Below are positions 35,305 through 43,233 of a stretch of 62,629 nt of DNA, piece by piece. The position numbers were made by a program, and so were the translations under genes. Numbering within the stretch: the first letter of the stretch is position 1; the number at the start of each line of letters is the position of its first letter. Source of the DNA: Pseudomonas paracarnis (GTDB lineage Bacteria; Pseudomonadota; Gammaproteobacteria; Pseudomonadales; Pseudomonadaceae); contig NZ_CAJFCN010000020.1 in NCBI RefSeq assembly GCF_904063055.1, forward strand, positions 1 to 62,629, in the 5' to 3' direction. The notes under the pieces were generated by a model that worked only from the letters and a program-made list of their open reading frames with translations, was not told where the DNA came from and ran no database searches.

Positions 35305-35330
35305 GTGTAACTACTTACACGGGTAAGTAG
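35305..35330. promoter_or_regulatory. Overlapping palindromes between thiolase operon and LuxR-type regulator
   Basis: GTGTAA-CTAC-TTACAC (35305-35320) overlaps the perfect 8+8 palindrome CTACTTAC-ACGG-GTAAGTAG (35311-35330). A related TTACTTAC lies near 35270. The site is 36 bases before the regulator start and fits an operator for it. The protein partner is inferred. Confidence 0.55.
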
Positions 35331-35366
35331 CGCCCCAGGGCATTGAACAACGAGGCAGGATGCCCC

Positions 35367-35939
35367 ATGACCGCGCTAGCCCAGCAATTTCCCGACCTCG
35401 AACGCCTGGCGTTCAAGCTGTCCCCTGCCCCGCAGATCGTCACCAGCGACCGCGTGATTCTCGACTGCAACGACGCTTTTCTGAAGCTGTTCGGCTACGC
35501 GCGCGACGCACTGGTCAACCAGCTGACCCTGCTGATCTACCCGTCCCAGGCCGACTACCACGCCATCGGCAAGCGCAGCCATGACTGGCTGCTCGACAGC
35601 GACAACGGCTTTTATTCCGATGAACGCTTCATGCAGCACCACAACGGCGAAGTGTTCTGGGCCAAGTCCCACGGTTACACCCTCACCCCCAAAGACCCAT
35701 TCAAACTGATGATCTGGCACTTCGAACGCCTGGACCGCATGCACCAGGGCACCGGCGACCTCACGCCCCGTGAGCGGGAAATTGCCATGCACATCGTCAA
35801 CGGCTTCAAATCCAAGGAAATCGCCCTGCGCCTGGCGATCTCCCACCGCACCGTTGAGGTGCACCGGGCGCGGTTGATGAAGAAACTGCAGGCCAAGACG
35901 GTGGTGGAATTGGTATCGAAGATCATCATGGTGGCCTGA
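35367..35939 (+). CDS. PAS-LuxR transcriptional regulator
   Basis: The 190-residue protein has an N-terminal PAS domain (about 10-115; VILDCNDAFLKLFGYARDAL, GEVFWAKSHGYTL) and a C-terminal LuxR helix-turn-helix (LTPREREIAMHIVNGFKSKE, SHRTVEVHRARLMKKL). I placed the start at the ATG at 35367 after GAGGCAGG; a TTG eight codons earlier is less likely. It is divergent from the thiolase/ligase/transporter operon across 130 bases with clear palindromes and probably controls it. The PAS ligand may be the substrate. Confidence 0.85.
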   Translation: MTALAQQFPDLERLAFKLSPAPQIVTSDRVILDCNDAFLKLFGYARDALVNQLTLLIYPSQADYHAIGKRSHDWLLDSDNGFYSDERFMQHHNGEVFWAKSHGYTLTPKDPFKLMIWHFERLDRMHQGTGDLTPREREIAMHIVNGFKSKEIALRLAISHRTVEVHRARLMKKLQAKTVVELVSKIIMVA

Positions 35940-35967
35940 CCGCAATGCCCAAAGCAGCGAAGATCAA

Positions 35968-36058
35968 ATGTGGGAGCTGGCTTGCCTGCGAAAGCGGTCG
36001 TGCAGTCATAGATGCAGTGACTGACACGCCGTCATCGCAGGCAAGCCAGCTCCCACAT
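35968..36058. repeat. REPIN of the GTGGGAGC class
   Basis: ATGTGGGAGCTGGCTTGCCT faces AGGCAAGCCAGCTCCCACAT. It lies downstream of the PAS-LuxR gene. Confidence 0.88.
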
Positions 36059-36177
36059 TTAAATTGAGGGGCGTCAGGTAGCTGAAACGTTCAACCGAGC
36101 ACGTCCATACAATTCCCCACCGCCCTGCCCCCCTAACCTCACGGCTTTCGAACCCTCAGAAGCGCTGGAGAACGGGC

Positions 36178-37074
36178 ATGGGTAACACAACAACCAAGGT
36201 ATCGCTGGCATTGACGCTGCTGGCAAGCGCGATGATGAACAGCGCGTTCGCCGCCACCCCAAGCGTGGCCGTGGCGCCGCAATACGACACCAGCCATGTG
36301 TATGTGGCACCGGCCGATGTGGACCGTTTTGCCCAGAGTTTCCTCGCCACCTTCGGCGGCAAAAGCACGCCCCAGGTCGTGGTCAATGTGCTGCCGGTGC
36401 CGAGCAGCACCACCTCGCAATTGCTCCAGACCCCGGCGGGCACCGTGTCGTTGTTCGGCTTTACCACCCCCGTACCCCACCCGTTCGGCCAGGAACGCAA
36501 CGGCTATCTGGTCAAGGACATGGACGTGGCCCTCAAGGCCGCGCGGGAAAATGGCGCCGATGTGATCGTCAGCGATTTCCCCGACCCCATCGGCCGTGAT
36601 GCCGTGGTGCAGTGGCCGGGTGGTGTGAACATGCAGCTCTACTGGCACACCAAGACCCCGGATTACACCGCCTTCGACACCGTGCCGGAAAACCGTGTGT
36701 ATGTATCTCACGACAGCGCCGAGCGGTTTATCAAGGCGTTCCTGGGGTTCTCCCACGGCAAGGTAGTGAGCGACGACAAGCACGCCCCAGGGGTTGATGT
36801 CGGCCAGGCCGGCGGCCACTACCGCCGCGTGGATATCGAATCGCCGTTCGGGCGCATGGCGGTGCTGGTCACCAACGGCCAACTGCCCTACCCGTTCGGC
36901 CACGACACCACCGGTTATCAGGTCAACGACCTCGCCGCCACCCTGGGCAAGGCCACCGGGTCTGGTGCCACCGTGCTGGTGCCGGCGTTCGACAGCAAAG
37001 GTCGGCGCAGTGCGTTGGTGGAGTTCCCCGGCGGTTATGTCGCAGAAATCCACCAACTCAGCGCGGCAAAATGA
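36178..37074 (+). CDS. Exported glyoxalase/VOC-superfamily protein
   Basis: The 298-residue protein starts seven bases after GGAG with a signal peptide (VSLALTLLASAMMNSAFA) and continues with two tandem VOC-like halves: SHVYVAPADVDRFAQSFLAT near residue 40 and RVYVSHDSAERFIKAFLGF near 175. Each half is followed by a GYxVKDMDVALKAARENGADV-type or GYQVNDLAATLGKATGSGAT segment. VOC proteins bind metals and act in glyoxalase, dioxygenase or resistance roles, but periplasmic members are poorly known. The stop overlaps the next gene (ATGA), coupling it to an outer-membrane porin. Confidence 0.78.
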   Translation: MGNTTTKVSLALTLLASAMMNSAFAATPSVAVAPQYDTSHVYVAPADVDRFAQSFLATFGGKSTPQVVVNVLPVPSSTTSQLLQTPAGTVSLFGFTTPVPHPFGQERNGYLVKDMDVALKAARENGADVIVSDFPDPIGRDAVVQWPGGVNMQLYWHTKTPDYTAFDTVPENRVYVSHDSAERFIKAFLGFSHGKVVSDDKHAPGVDVGQAGGHYRRVDIESPFGRMAVLVTNGQLPYPFGHDTTGYQVNDLAATLGKATGSGATVLVPAFDSKGRRSALVEFPGGYVAEIHQLSAAK

Positions 37075-38462
37075 TTCGTCACGCAGGCTGGAGCCTGGCG
37101 GTGCTGTGGCCGTTGCTTGCTGGCAGCGTGCAGGCCGACGACCCGCCGGTACGCCCGGTGATCAAGGCCAACCGCTGGCAGGAGGACTGGTCTGTGCTCA
37201 AGGACCCGGCGTTGCGCACGCAACCGCTGGACAACCTCAAGTACATCCCACTGTCCGCCGCCAACCCGTTCACCTACTTGTCGTTGGGCGCAACCTTGCG
37301 TGAACGCTTCGAGATGAACGACGCCAGCGGGTTCGGCGTGCGGGATGTACCGCGTGACCGCTACCTGATCCAGCGCTTTCAGGTGCACGCCGACTTGCAC
37401 CTGAACGAACACTGGCGGCTGTTCACCCAGCTGGAAGATGTGCGGGCCTATGACAAGACCACGATTGGCGGTGCCGACCAGAACCGCGTCGACCTGCGCC
37501 TGGCCTTTGCCGAATACGTGAAGACCTTCAGCGCCGGCACCTTCAAGGCACGGGCTGGCCGCCAGGATTTCGCCTTCGACTTGCAGCGCTTCATCTCGTC
37601 ACGGGACGGCCCGAATGTGCGGCAGTCCTTCGATGCGTTGTGGGCGGACTGGGAAACGCCGCAATGGCGCTTTATCGGGATCGCCAGCCAACCGGTGCAG
37701 TATCAGGATGGCCGGCATTTCGACGACAAGTCCAACAGCGACGCGCGCTTCCACATGCTGCGGGTCGAGCGGCTGGTGGGCGGCACCAATGAGCTGTCGG
37801 CCTATTACGGCGTGTACGAGCGCAGCGCCGCTCATTACCTGGACGCCGACGGCGAAGAGACGCGCCAGTTGCTGGACGCCCGCCTCGGTGGCGCAGCCCA
37901 GGGTTTCGACTGGGACGTCGAAGCCATGCTGCAACGGGGCTCGGTGGGTAGCAAGACGATTCGCGCCTGGGCCGGTGGCAGCCGCACCGGCTACACCTTT
38001 GACACGCTGGCCTGGAAGCCGCGTATCGGCCTGCAACTGGATATCGCTTCCGGTGACCGCCAGGCCGGTGACGGCCGGGTCGGCACCTTCAACCCGCTGT
38101 TCCCCAATGGCTATTACTTTTCCCTGGCGGGCTATACCGGCTACAGCAACCTGATCCACGTCAAGCCGTCGATTACCGTCAAGCCCCTCGCCAAGCTCAG
38201 CGTGCAAACCGCCGTCGGCCTGCTGTGGCGGCAGACCACCGCAGACGCCGTCTACACCCAGCCCAACCTGCCCGTGGCTGGCACGGCGGGCCAAGGTGAG
38301 CGCTGGACCGGCGCCTACGGTCAACTGCGCACCGACTACGCCTTTACGCCCAACCTCAGCGGTGCGGTCGAGGCCGTGCACTACGCGGTCGGCCAGACCC
38401 TGCGTGATGCCGGTGGACACGACAGCAATTACCTGGGCATGGAGCTCAAGTTCAGTTGGTGA
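37071..38462 (+). CDS. Outer-membrane porin of the alginate-export (AlgE-like) family
   Basis: The 463-residue protein has a short signal peptide ending GSVQA and a beta-barrel pattern of alternating strands (LSLGATLRERFEMNDASGFG, RYLIQRFQVHADLHLNEHWR, FKARAGRQDFAFDLQRFISS). It ends with the aromatic LKFSW expected for outer-membrane insertion. This fits the alginate_exp domain found in AlgE and in several uptake porins of Pseudomonas. There are no alg genes here, so alginate export is not implied. The overlap with the VOC gene suggests a joint role in handling an external solute. Confidence 0.83.
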   Translation: MIRHAGWSLAVLWPLLAGSVQADDPPVRPVIKANRWQEDWSVLKDPALRTQPLDNLKYIPLSAANPFTYLSLGATLRERFEMNDASGFGVRDVPRDRYLIQRFQVHADLHLNEHWRLFTQLEDVRAYDKTTIGGADQNRVDLRLAFAEYVKTFSAGTFKARAGRQDFAFDLQRFISSRDGPNVRQSFDALWADWETPQWRFIGIASQPVQYQDGRHFDDKSNSDARFHMLRVERLVGGTNELSAYYGVYERSAAHYLDADGEETRQLLDARLGGAAQGFDWDVEAMLQRGSVGSKTIRAWAGGSRTGYTFDTLAWKPRIGLQLDIASGDRQAGDGRVGTFNPLFPNGYYFSLAGYTGYSNLIHVKPSITVKPLAKLSVQTAVGLLWRQTTADAVYTQPNLPVAGTAGQGERWTGAYGQLRTDYAFTPNLSGAVEAVHYAVGQTLRDAGGHDSNYLGMELKFSW

Positions 38463-38555
38463 GACAAGCACACCCATACAAGCCTCGGCTCAGGTTTACG
38501 GCAATAGTGATGCGGTTTTTTCACCGCCCTTTTTCAGCCCTGCAAGGAGTTTCAG

Positions 38556-39374
38556 ATGAGCACATTCGTTGCCAAAGACGGTACCCAGATCTACTTCAAG
38601 GACTGGGGCAGCGGTAAGCCCGTGCTGTTCAGCCACGGCTGGCCGCTGGATGCGGACATGTGGGAATACCAGATGGAATACCTGAGCAGCCGTGGCTTTC
38701 GCACCATTGCCTTTGACCGTCGTGGTTTTGGCCGCTCGGACCAGCCCTGGACCGGTAACGACTACGACACCTTCGCTGACGATATCGCCCAGTTGATCGA
38801 ACACTTGGACCTGCAGGACGTGACCCTGGTGGGCTTCTCCATGGGTGGCGGTGACGTGGCGCGCTACATCGCCCGCCACGGCAGTGCCCGTGTCGCCGGC
38901 CTGGTGTTGTTGGGCGCGGTCACGCCGATCTTCGGCCAGCAAGCCGACTACCCCCAAGGCGTGCCTGGTGAGGTGTTCGATGGCATCAAGGCAGGCCTGT
39001 TGAAGGATCGTGCGCAGTTCATCAGCGACTTCAACACGCCGTTCTTCGGTCTCAATAAAGGCCAGCACGTTTCAGAGGGTGTGCTCAGCCAGACCCTGCA
39101 GATCGCCATGCTTGCCTCGCTCAAGTCGACCGTGGATTGCGTCACCGCGTTCTCGCAAACCGACTTCCGCCCGGACATGGCCAAGATCGACGTACCGACC
39201 CTGGTGATCCATGGCGACGGCGACCAGATCGTGCCGTTCGACACCACCGGCAAAGTCGCGGCGCAGATGATCGAGGGCGCACAACTGAAAGTGTACAAGG
39301 ATGCGCCGCACGGGTTTGCCGTGACCCACGCTCAACAGCTCAATGAAGACCTGTTGGGGTTCCTGAACCGCTGA
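38556..39374 (+). CDS. Alpha/beta hydrolase (aryl esterase / cofactor-free haloperoxidase type)
   Basis: The 272-residue cytoplasmic enzyme closely resembles the P. fluorescens aryl esterase/perhydrolase. The triad is visible: Ser in LVGFSMGGGDVAR, Asp in VIHGDGDQIVPF and His in DAPHGFAVTH, with HGWPLDADMW as oxyanion loop. It hydrolyses small esters and can form peracids from acetate and peroxide. It starts six bases after AAGGAG and ends at a strong terminator. Confidence 0.9.
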   Translation: MSTFVAKDGTQIYFKDWGSGKPVLFSHGWPLDADMWEYQMEYLSSRGFRTIAFDRRGFGRSDQPWTGNDYDTFADDIAQLIEHLDLQDVTLVGFSMGGGDVARYIARHGSARVAGLVLLGAVTPIFGQQADYPQGVPGEVFDGIKAGLLKDRAQFISDFNTPFFGLNKGQHVSEGVLSQTLQIAMLASLKSTVDCVTAFSQTDFRPDMAKIDVPTLVIHGDGDQIVPFDTTGKVAAQMIEGAQLKVYKDAPHGFAVTHAQQLNEDLLGFLNR

Positions 39375-39399
39375 ACCTTGAAACATCCTCTCCTTGTTT

Positions 39400-39424
39400 G
39401 GCCGGGCTCGCCCGGCCTTTTTTT
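39400..39424 (+). terminator. Rho-independent terminator after the aryl esterase gene
   Basis: GGCCGGG-CTCG-CCCGGCC (39400-39417) is followed by seven T. It lies between two convergent genes and only has a T run on the plus strand. Confidence 0.9.
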
Positions 39425-39426
39425 GT

Positions 39427-39813
39427 TCAAGCAAAGCGCTGAGCCAATACCAGCCGGCCCGGCCCGGCAATGAGGATGCTGGTAAAGATGATCAACAGCA
39501 GCCAGCCGAACTGACCTTCGAACAGCGTCCACTCCGGGTGCACCACCAGCAACGCGATGACCAGCACCGCCAGGATCGGCAGGCACGCCAGGCGCACCAG
39601 CACGCCCGCGATGATCAGCAGCGGGCACAGCACCTCGGCAAAGATCGCCAGCAGCAACGTGACATGGGCGCCCAGGTGAAACGGGTCCTCGATCAGCTTC
39701 AATTGCTCGCTGTAGTGGAACAACTTGGGCAACCCATGCACCCACAGCAGGAACAACGCCCCGCTGACCCGCAGAAACAACAGCCCGATATCCTGATTTC
39801 TTGCTTGGTTCAT
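39427..39813 (-). CDS. DoxX-family membrane protein
   Basis: The 128-residue protein has four hydrophobic segments and the DoxX pattern (GLLFLRVSGALFLLWVHGLP, then LLAIFAEVLCPLLIIAGVLV, ACLPILAVLVIALLVVHP). Members are linked to thiol-redox stress (with SodA and SseA in mycobacteria) or quinone-type electron transfer. It converges with the esterase gene and diverges from the quinone reductase gene, with 183 bases between the starts. Confidence 0.85.
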   Translation of the reverse strand: MNQARNQDIGLLFLRVSGALFLLWVHGLPKLFHYSEQLKLIEDPFHLGAHVTLLLAIFAEVLCPLLIIAGVLVRLACLPILAVLVIALLVVHPEWTLFEGQFGWLLLIIFTSILIAGPGRLVLAQRFA

Positions 39814-39996
39814 ATGCCACCTGTTTGCGTCGAAAATGACCGGCAGTCAGTGTGTCCAACGTCGCGTCGCCGCACTTGCAGGCTTGTGCTGAAATCCTGC
39901 GTTTGCATTGCCCAAAGAACCCGGCATGATCTTGCTGAACTGCCGACCCCGCGCTACGGTCCCAACCCATACGCTCATCGCTACAGGAATTTTTCC

Positions 39997-40995
39997 ATGA
40001 CGCTTCCCCAAGAAATGACCCTGATCGAAATCACCACCCCTGGCGGGCCCGAGGTCTTGCAGCCGTGCAGCGCCGACGTGCCAGTGGCCGGGCCAGGCGA
40101 GATTCTGATTCGCGTGCACGCCGCCGGGGTCAACCGCCCAGACGCCTTGCAGCGCGCGGGCAAATACCCGATGAAGCCCGGCATGAGCCCGATTCCGGGG
40201 TTGGAAGTGGCCGGTGAAGTGGTGGCGCTGGGCACTGGCGTGAACGAATACAGCGTGGGCGACAAGGTTTGCGCCCTGACCAATGGCGGCGGCTATGCGC
40301 AGTATTGCGCGGTGCCGGCCAGCCAGGCGCTGCCGATCCCTGCGGGCATGGACTGGATTCAGGCCGCTGCCGTGCCAGAAACGTTCTTCACGGTCTGGGC
40401 CAACCTGTTCGGCCTCGGCGGTGCCCATAAGGGCCAGCGCGCATTGATCCACGGCGGCACCAGTGGCATCGGTACCACCGCGTTGATGCTCTGCCAGGAG
40501 TTCGGCATCCAGGCATTCGCCACGGCGGGCAGCGCCGACAAATGCGCGGCGATTGCCAAGCTCGGTGCCGAGCCGATCAACTACCGCGAACAGGACTTTG
40601 CCGAGGTCATCGCCAAACAGACCGACGGCAAAGGCGTCAACGTGATCCTCGATATCATGGGCGCCTCGTACCTGAACAATAACCTCAAGGCCCTGGGCAT
40701 GGACGGCCACCTGGTGATCCTCGGCTTCCTCGGTGGCGGCAAGGCCAACGACGTCGACCTGCTGACCATCCTCGGCAAGCGCGCGGTGATCACCGGCTCA
40801 CTGCTGCGCGCCCGCACCCGGGAAGAAAAGGCCGAGATTGCCCAGCAACTGCGCGAACACGTGTGGCCGGTACTCAGTGCCGGGCGCTGCCTACCGATGA
40901 TCGACCAGGTCTACGCCTACACCGACGCCGCCCAGGCCCATGCGCGGATGGAAGGTGGGGACCATATCGGCAAGATTGTGTTGCGGGTGAAGTGA
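39997..40995 (+). CDS. NAD(P)H:quinone oxidoreductase (zinc-independent MDR family, PIG3-like)
   Basis: The 332-residue protein has a GroES-like N-terminal half (TPGGPEVLQPCSADVPVAGP, VHAAGVNRPDALQRAGKYP) and a Rossmann half with IHGGTSGIGTTALMLCQEFG and VNVILDIMGASYLNNNL. No catalytic zinc cysteines are present, as expected for quinone/zeta-crystallin reductases. The ATG at 39997 follows AGGA; a much longer in-frame extension upstream overlaps the antisense DoxX gene and has no protein character. It reduces quinones or reactive carbonyls with NADPH in the cytoplasm. Confidence 0.9.
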   Translation: MTLPQEMTLIEITTPGGPEVLQPCSADVPVAGPGEILIRVHAAGVNRPDALQRAGKYPMKPGMSPIPGLEVAGEVVALGTGVNEYSVGDKVCALTNGGGYAQYCAVPASQALPIPAGMDWIQAAAVPETFFTVWANLFGLGGAHKGQRALIHGGTSGIGTTALMLCQEFGIQAFATAGSADKCAAIAKLGAEPINYREQDFAEVIAKQTDGKGVNVILDIMGASYLNNNLKALGMDGHLVILGFLGGGKANDVDLLTILGKRAVITGSLLRARTREEKAEIAQQLREHVWPVLSAGRCLPMIDQVYAYTDAAQAHARMEGGDHIGKIVLRVK

Positions 40996-41009
40996 GGCGA
41001 TTCGACTTG

Positions 41010-41085
41010 CTCGCGAAGGTGGTGTGTCAGTCACTGTATCTGTTACTGCACGACCGCTTTCGCAGGCAAGCCAGCTCCCACATTT
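41010..41085. repeat. Degraded REPIN
   Basis: The right arm CGCAGGCAAGCCAGCTCCCACAT (about 41062-41084) is intact; the left arm survives only as CTTGCTCGCGAAGG. A further fragment (GCAAGCCTCCTCCCACACTGG) lies near 41135. Confidence 0.65.
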
Positions 41086-41180
41086 GATCTTCATTGCTTC
41101 GAGCATAGCGTTCGTTTAACTGACCGGCGTTAGGGCAAGCCTCCTCCCACACTGGATAAAACACAGGCCATCATGGGCTA

Positions 41181-42311
41181 TCACGGCTGTTGGGCATACA
41201 CCGGATAGTCCACATACCCCGCCTCTGTCCCGCCATACAAGCCTTCGGCCTTCAACGCATTCAATGGCCAGCCATTGAACAGCCGCTGGGGCAAGTCCGG
41301 GTTGGCAATGAAGGGCCGTCCAAAGGCGATCAGGTCCGCCAACCCGGCCTCTACCAGCCGTGCGCCGCGCTCGGCGGTGTAGCGGCCGGCGTAGATGATC
41401 CTGCCGCTGAAGGTGCGGCGCACGGCCTGGCGGAAAGTCTCGGGCAGGTCGGGCGCGTTGTCCCAGTCGGCTTCGGCGATGGACACATAGGCGATGCCCG
41501 ACGCTTCCAGCACTTTGATCGCTTCGATATAGGTAAGGTGCGGGTCTTCTTCCACCAGGCCGATGTAGACCCGGTCCTGGTCGGTGCCACTGAACAGCGG
41601 CGAAAAGCGCACGCCCAGGCGCTCCGGCCCCACCACCTTGCACACCGCTTCGACAATCTCGCGCAGCAAGCGCAGGCGATTGTCCAGCGAGCCGCCGTAC
41701 TCATCCTCACGCAGGTTGGAATGGGCCGAGATGAACTGGTTGACCAGGTAGCCGTTGGCCGCGTGGATTTCCACACCGTCGAACCCGGCGTCCAGGGCAT
41801 TGCGTGCAGCCTGGGCGTAGTGCCCCACCAGCTCTTCGATTTCCAGCGCGGTCAAGGCGCGGGGTACCGGTGGCTGCACCAGTTCACCCACACCCGGCCC
41901 GGTTTCAATGAAGGCTTTGGCTTGCAACGCCGCCAGTGCAGACGGCCCCACCGGTGCACCACCGTCAGGTTGCAGCGCGTGATGGGACACCCGCCCCACA
42001 TGCCATAGCTGGGCGAAGATCACACCGCCCTCGGCATGCACCGCTGCAGTGACTTTGCGCCAACCCTGGATTTGCGCCGGTGTATGGATACCCGGCGTCC
42101 ACGCGTAGCCCTGGCCCCGGGGTTCGATCTGCGTCCCCTCGCTGACCATGAACCCGGCACTGGCCCGTTGACGGTAATACTCGGCCATCAGGTCGGTGGC
42201 GATATTACCCGGCTGGGCGCTGCGCTGGCGGGTCAGCGGCGGCAGTACGACACGGTTGTTCAAGCGGTGATTCCCCAGCTTGATCGGGGTGTTCAGGATG
42301 CAGTCAGGCAC
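41181..42311 (-). CDS. Old yellow enzyme family FMN-dependent ene-reductase (NemA-like)
   Basis: The 376-residue TIM-barrel flavoprotein has NNRVVLPPLTRQRSAQPGNI at the start, QLWHVGRVSH, the substrate His-Asn pair in VEIHAANGYLVNQFISAHSN and the phosphate-binding end RIIYAGRYTAERG with LIAFGRPFIANPDLP. It reduces activated C=C bonds such as N-ethylmaleimide, enones and nitro compounds with NADPH. It lies 79 bases after the DJ-1/PfpI gene on the same strand and probably shares its promoter and regulator. Confidence 0.93.
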   Translation of the reverse strand: MPDCILNTPIKLGNHRLNNRVVLPPLTRQRSAQPGNIATDLMAEYYRQRASAGFMVSEGTQIEPRGQGYAWTPGIHTPAQIQGWRKVTAAVHAEGGVIFAQLWHVGRVSHHALQPDGGAPVGPSALAALQAKAFIETGPGVGELVQPPVPRALTALEIEELVGHYAQAARNALDAGFDGVEIHAANGYLVNQFISAHSNLREDEYGGSLDNRLRLLREIVEAVCKVVGPERLGVRFSPLFSGTDQDRVYIGLVEEDPHLTYIEAIKVLEASGIAYVSIAEADWDNAPDLPETFRQAVRRTFSGRIIYAGRYTAERGARLVEAGLADLIAFGRPFIANPDLPQRLFNGWPLNALKAEGLYGGTEAGYVDYPVYAQQP

Positions 42312-42389
42312 GGCGATATTCCAAATTCAGGACGAACGAAAACCGTGGCAACTCCTGGGAGTCGCCACCGTGTAGATCGGTTGATTAAC

Positions 42390-43067
42390 TTAAGCGCAGA
42401 GTGTCAGCAGGGCCTTGGCCACTTCGCTGGAGCTGCCTGGGTTTTGCCCAGTCACCAGCAAGCCATCGACGAGGACGAAGGATTGCCAGTCAGCGCCCTT
42501 CTCATACTGGCCGCCCAGTTTTTTGAATTCATCTTCAATCAGGAACGGCACGACTTCAGTCAACTGCACAGCGGCCTCTTCCGAGTTGGAGAACCCGGTG
42601 ACGCGGCGGCCCTTGATCAACGGCTCACCGTTAACCGCCTTGACGTGACGCAAGGCACCCGGTGCATGGCAGACAAAGCCGATGGGCTTGCCGGCCCGCT
42701 CGAAGGCTTCGATCAGCGCGATGGACACCGGCGACTCCGCCAGGTCCCACAGCGGGCCGTGGCCGCCTGGGTAGAACACGGTGTCGAAGTCGGCGGCGTT
42801 GACCGAGTCCAGCTTCACGGTGGTCGCCAAGGCTTGCTGCGCAGCCGAGTCTTTACCGAAGCGCTCGGTCTGCTCGGTTTGCGCATCCGGTTCATCGCTC
42901 TTGGGGTCCAGCGGCGGCTGGCCGCCGGCCGGGGAAGCCAACACCACTTCGGCGCCAGCGTCCTTGAACGCGTAATAAGGTGCGGCGAATTCTTCGAGCC
43001 AGAAGCCGGTCTTGCGCCCGGTATCGCCAAGCTGGTCGTGAGAGGTCAGTACCATTAATACTTTCAT
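42390..43067 (-). CDS. DJ-1/PfpI-superfamily protein (Hsp31/glyoxalase III-like)
   Basis: The 225-residue protein has the nucleophile-elbow Cys in PIGFVCHAPGALRHVK and a glutamate-bearing opening SHDQLGDTGRKTGFWLEEFA characteristic of the Hsp31-like branch annotated as type 1 glutamine amidotransferase domain proteins. These act as deglycases/glyoxalases or thiol chaperones against methylglyoxal and other electrophiles. It is divergent from a GlxA-like AraC regulator, with an inverted repeat between them. Confidence 0.88.
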   Translation of the reverse strand: MKVLMVLTSHDQLGDTGRKTGFWLEEFAAPYYAFKDAGAEVVLASPAGGQPPLDPKSDEPDAQTEQTERFGKDSAAQQALATTVKLDSVNAADFDTVFYPGGHGPLWDLAESPVSIALIEAFERAGKPIGFVCHAPGALRHVKAVNGEPLIKGRRVTGFSNSEEAAVQLTEVVPFLIEDEFKKLGGQYEKGADWQSFVLVDGLLVTGQNPGSSSEVAKALLTLCA

Positions 43068-43137
43068 TTTCCAGTGCCTCGGTCGGTGTGAATAACAGTT
43101 GTCTCATGTTAGGCAGCGAGGCAGTGGCTCACAATGT

Positions 43138-43162
43138 CATATCCGCAAGGATTGCGGACATG
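43138..43162. promoter_or_regulatory. Inverted repeat between DJ-1/PfpI gene and GlxA-like regulator, probable operator
   Basis: CATATCCGCAA (43138-43148) faces TTGCGGACATG (43152-43162) with one mismatch and a 3-base centre. It is the only strong dyad in the intergenic region and sits 72 bases before the regulator start. Confidence 0.55.
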
Positions 43163-43233
43163 CACCAAAGTCGGTTGCCGTTTGCCGGGCACGCGCCGAC
43201 AATCGCCTCTCCCCCGCCCCTTGGAGAGATGTA

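Noticed and set aside
36139..37056. A 305-codon minus-strand ORF opposite the VOC gene
   Set aside because: Shadow of a gene with a signal peptide and a coupled downstream partner.
39394..39996. A 201-codon N-terminal extension of the quinone reductase
   Set aside because: It overlaps the antisense DoxX gene, is Gln/Arg-rich and follows the esterase terminator; the ATG at 39997 has a ribosome-binding site and gives family length.
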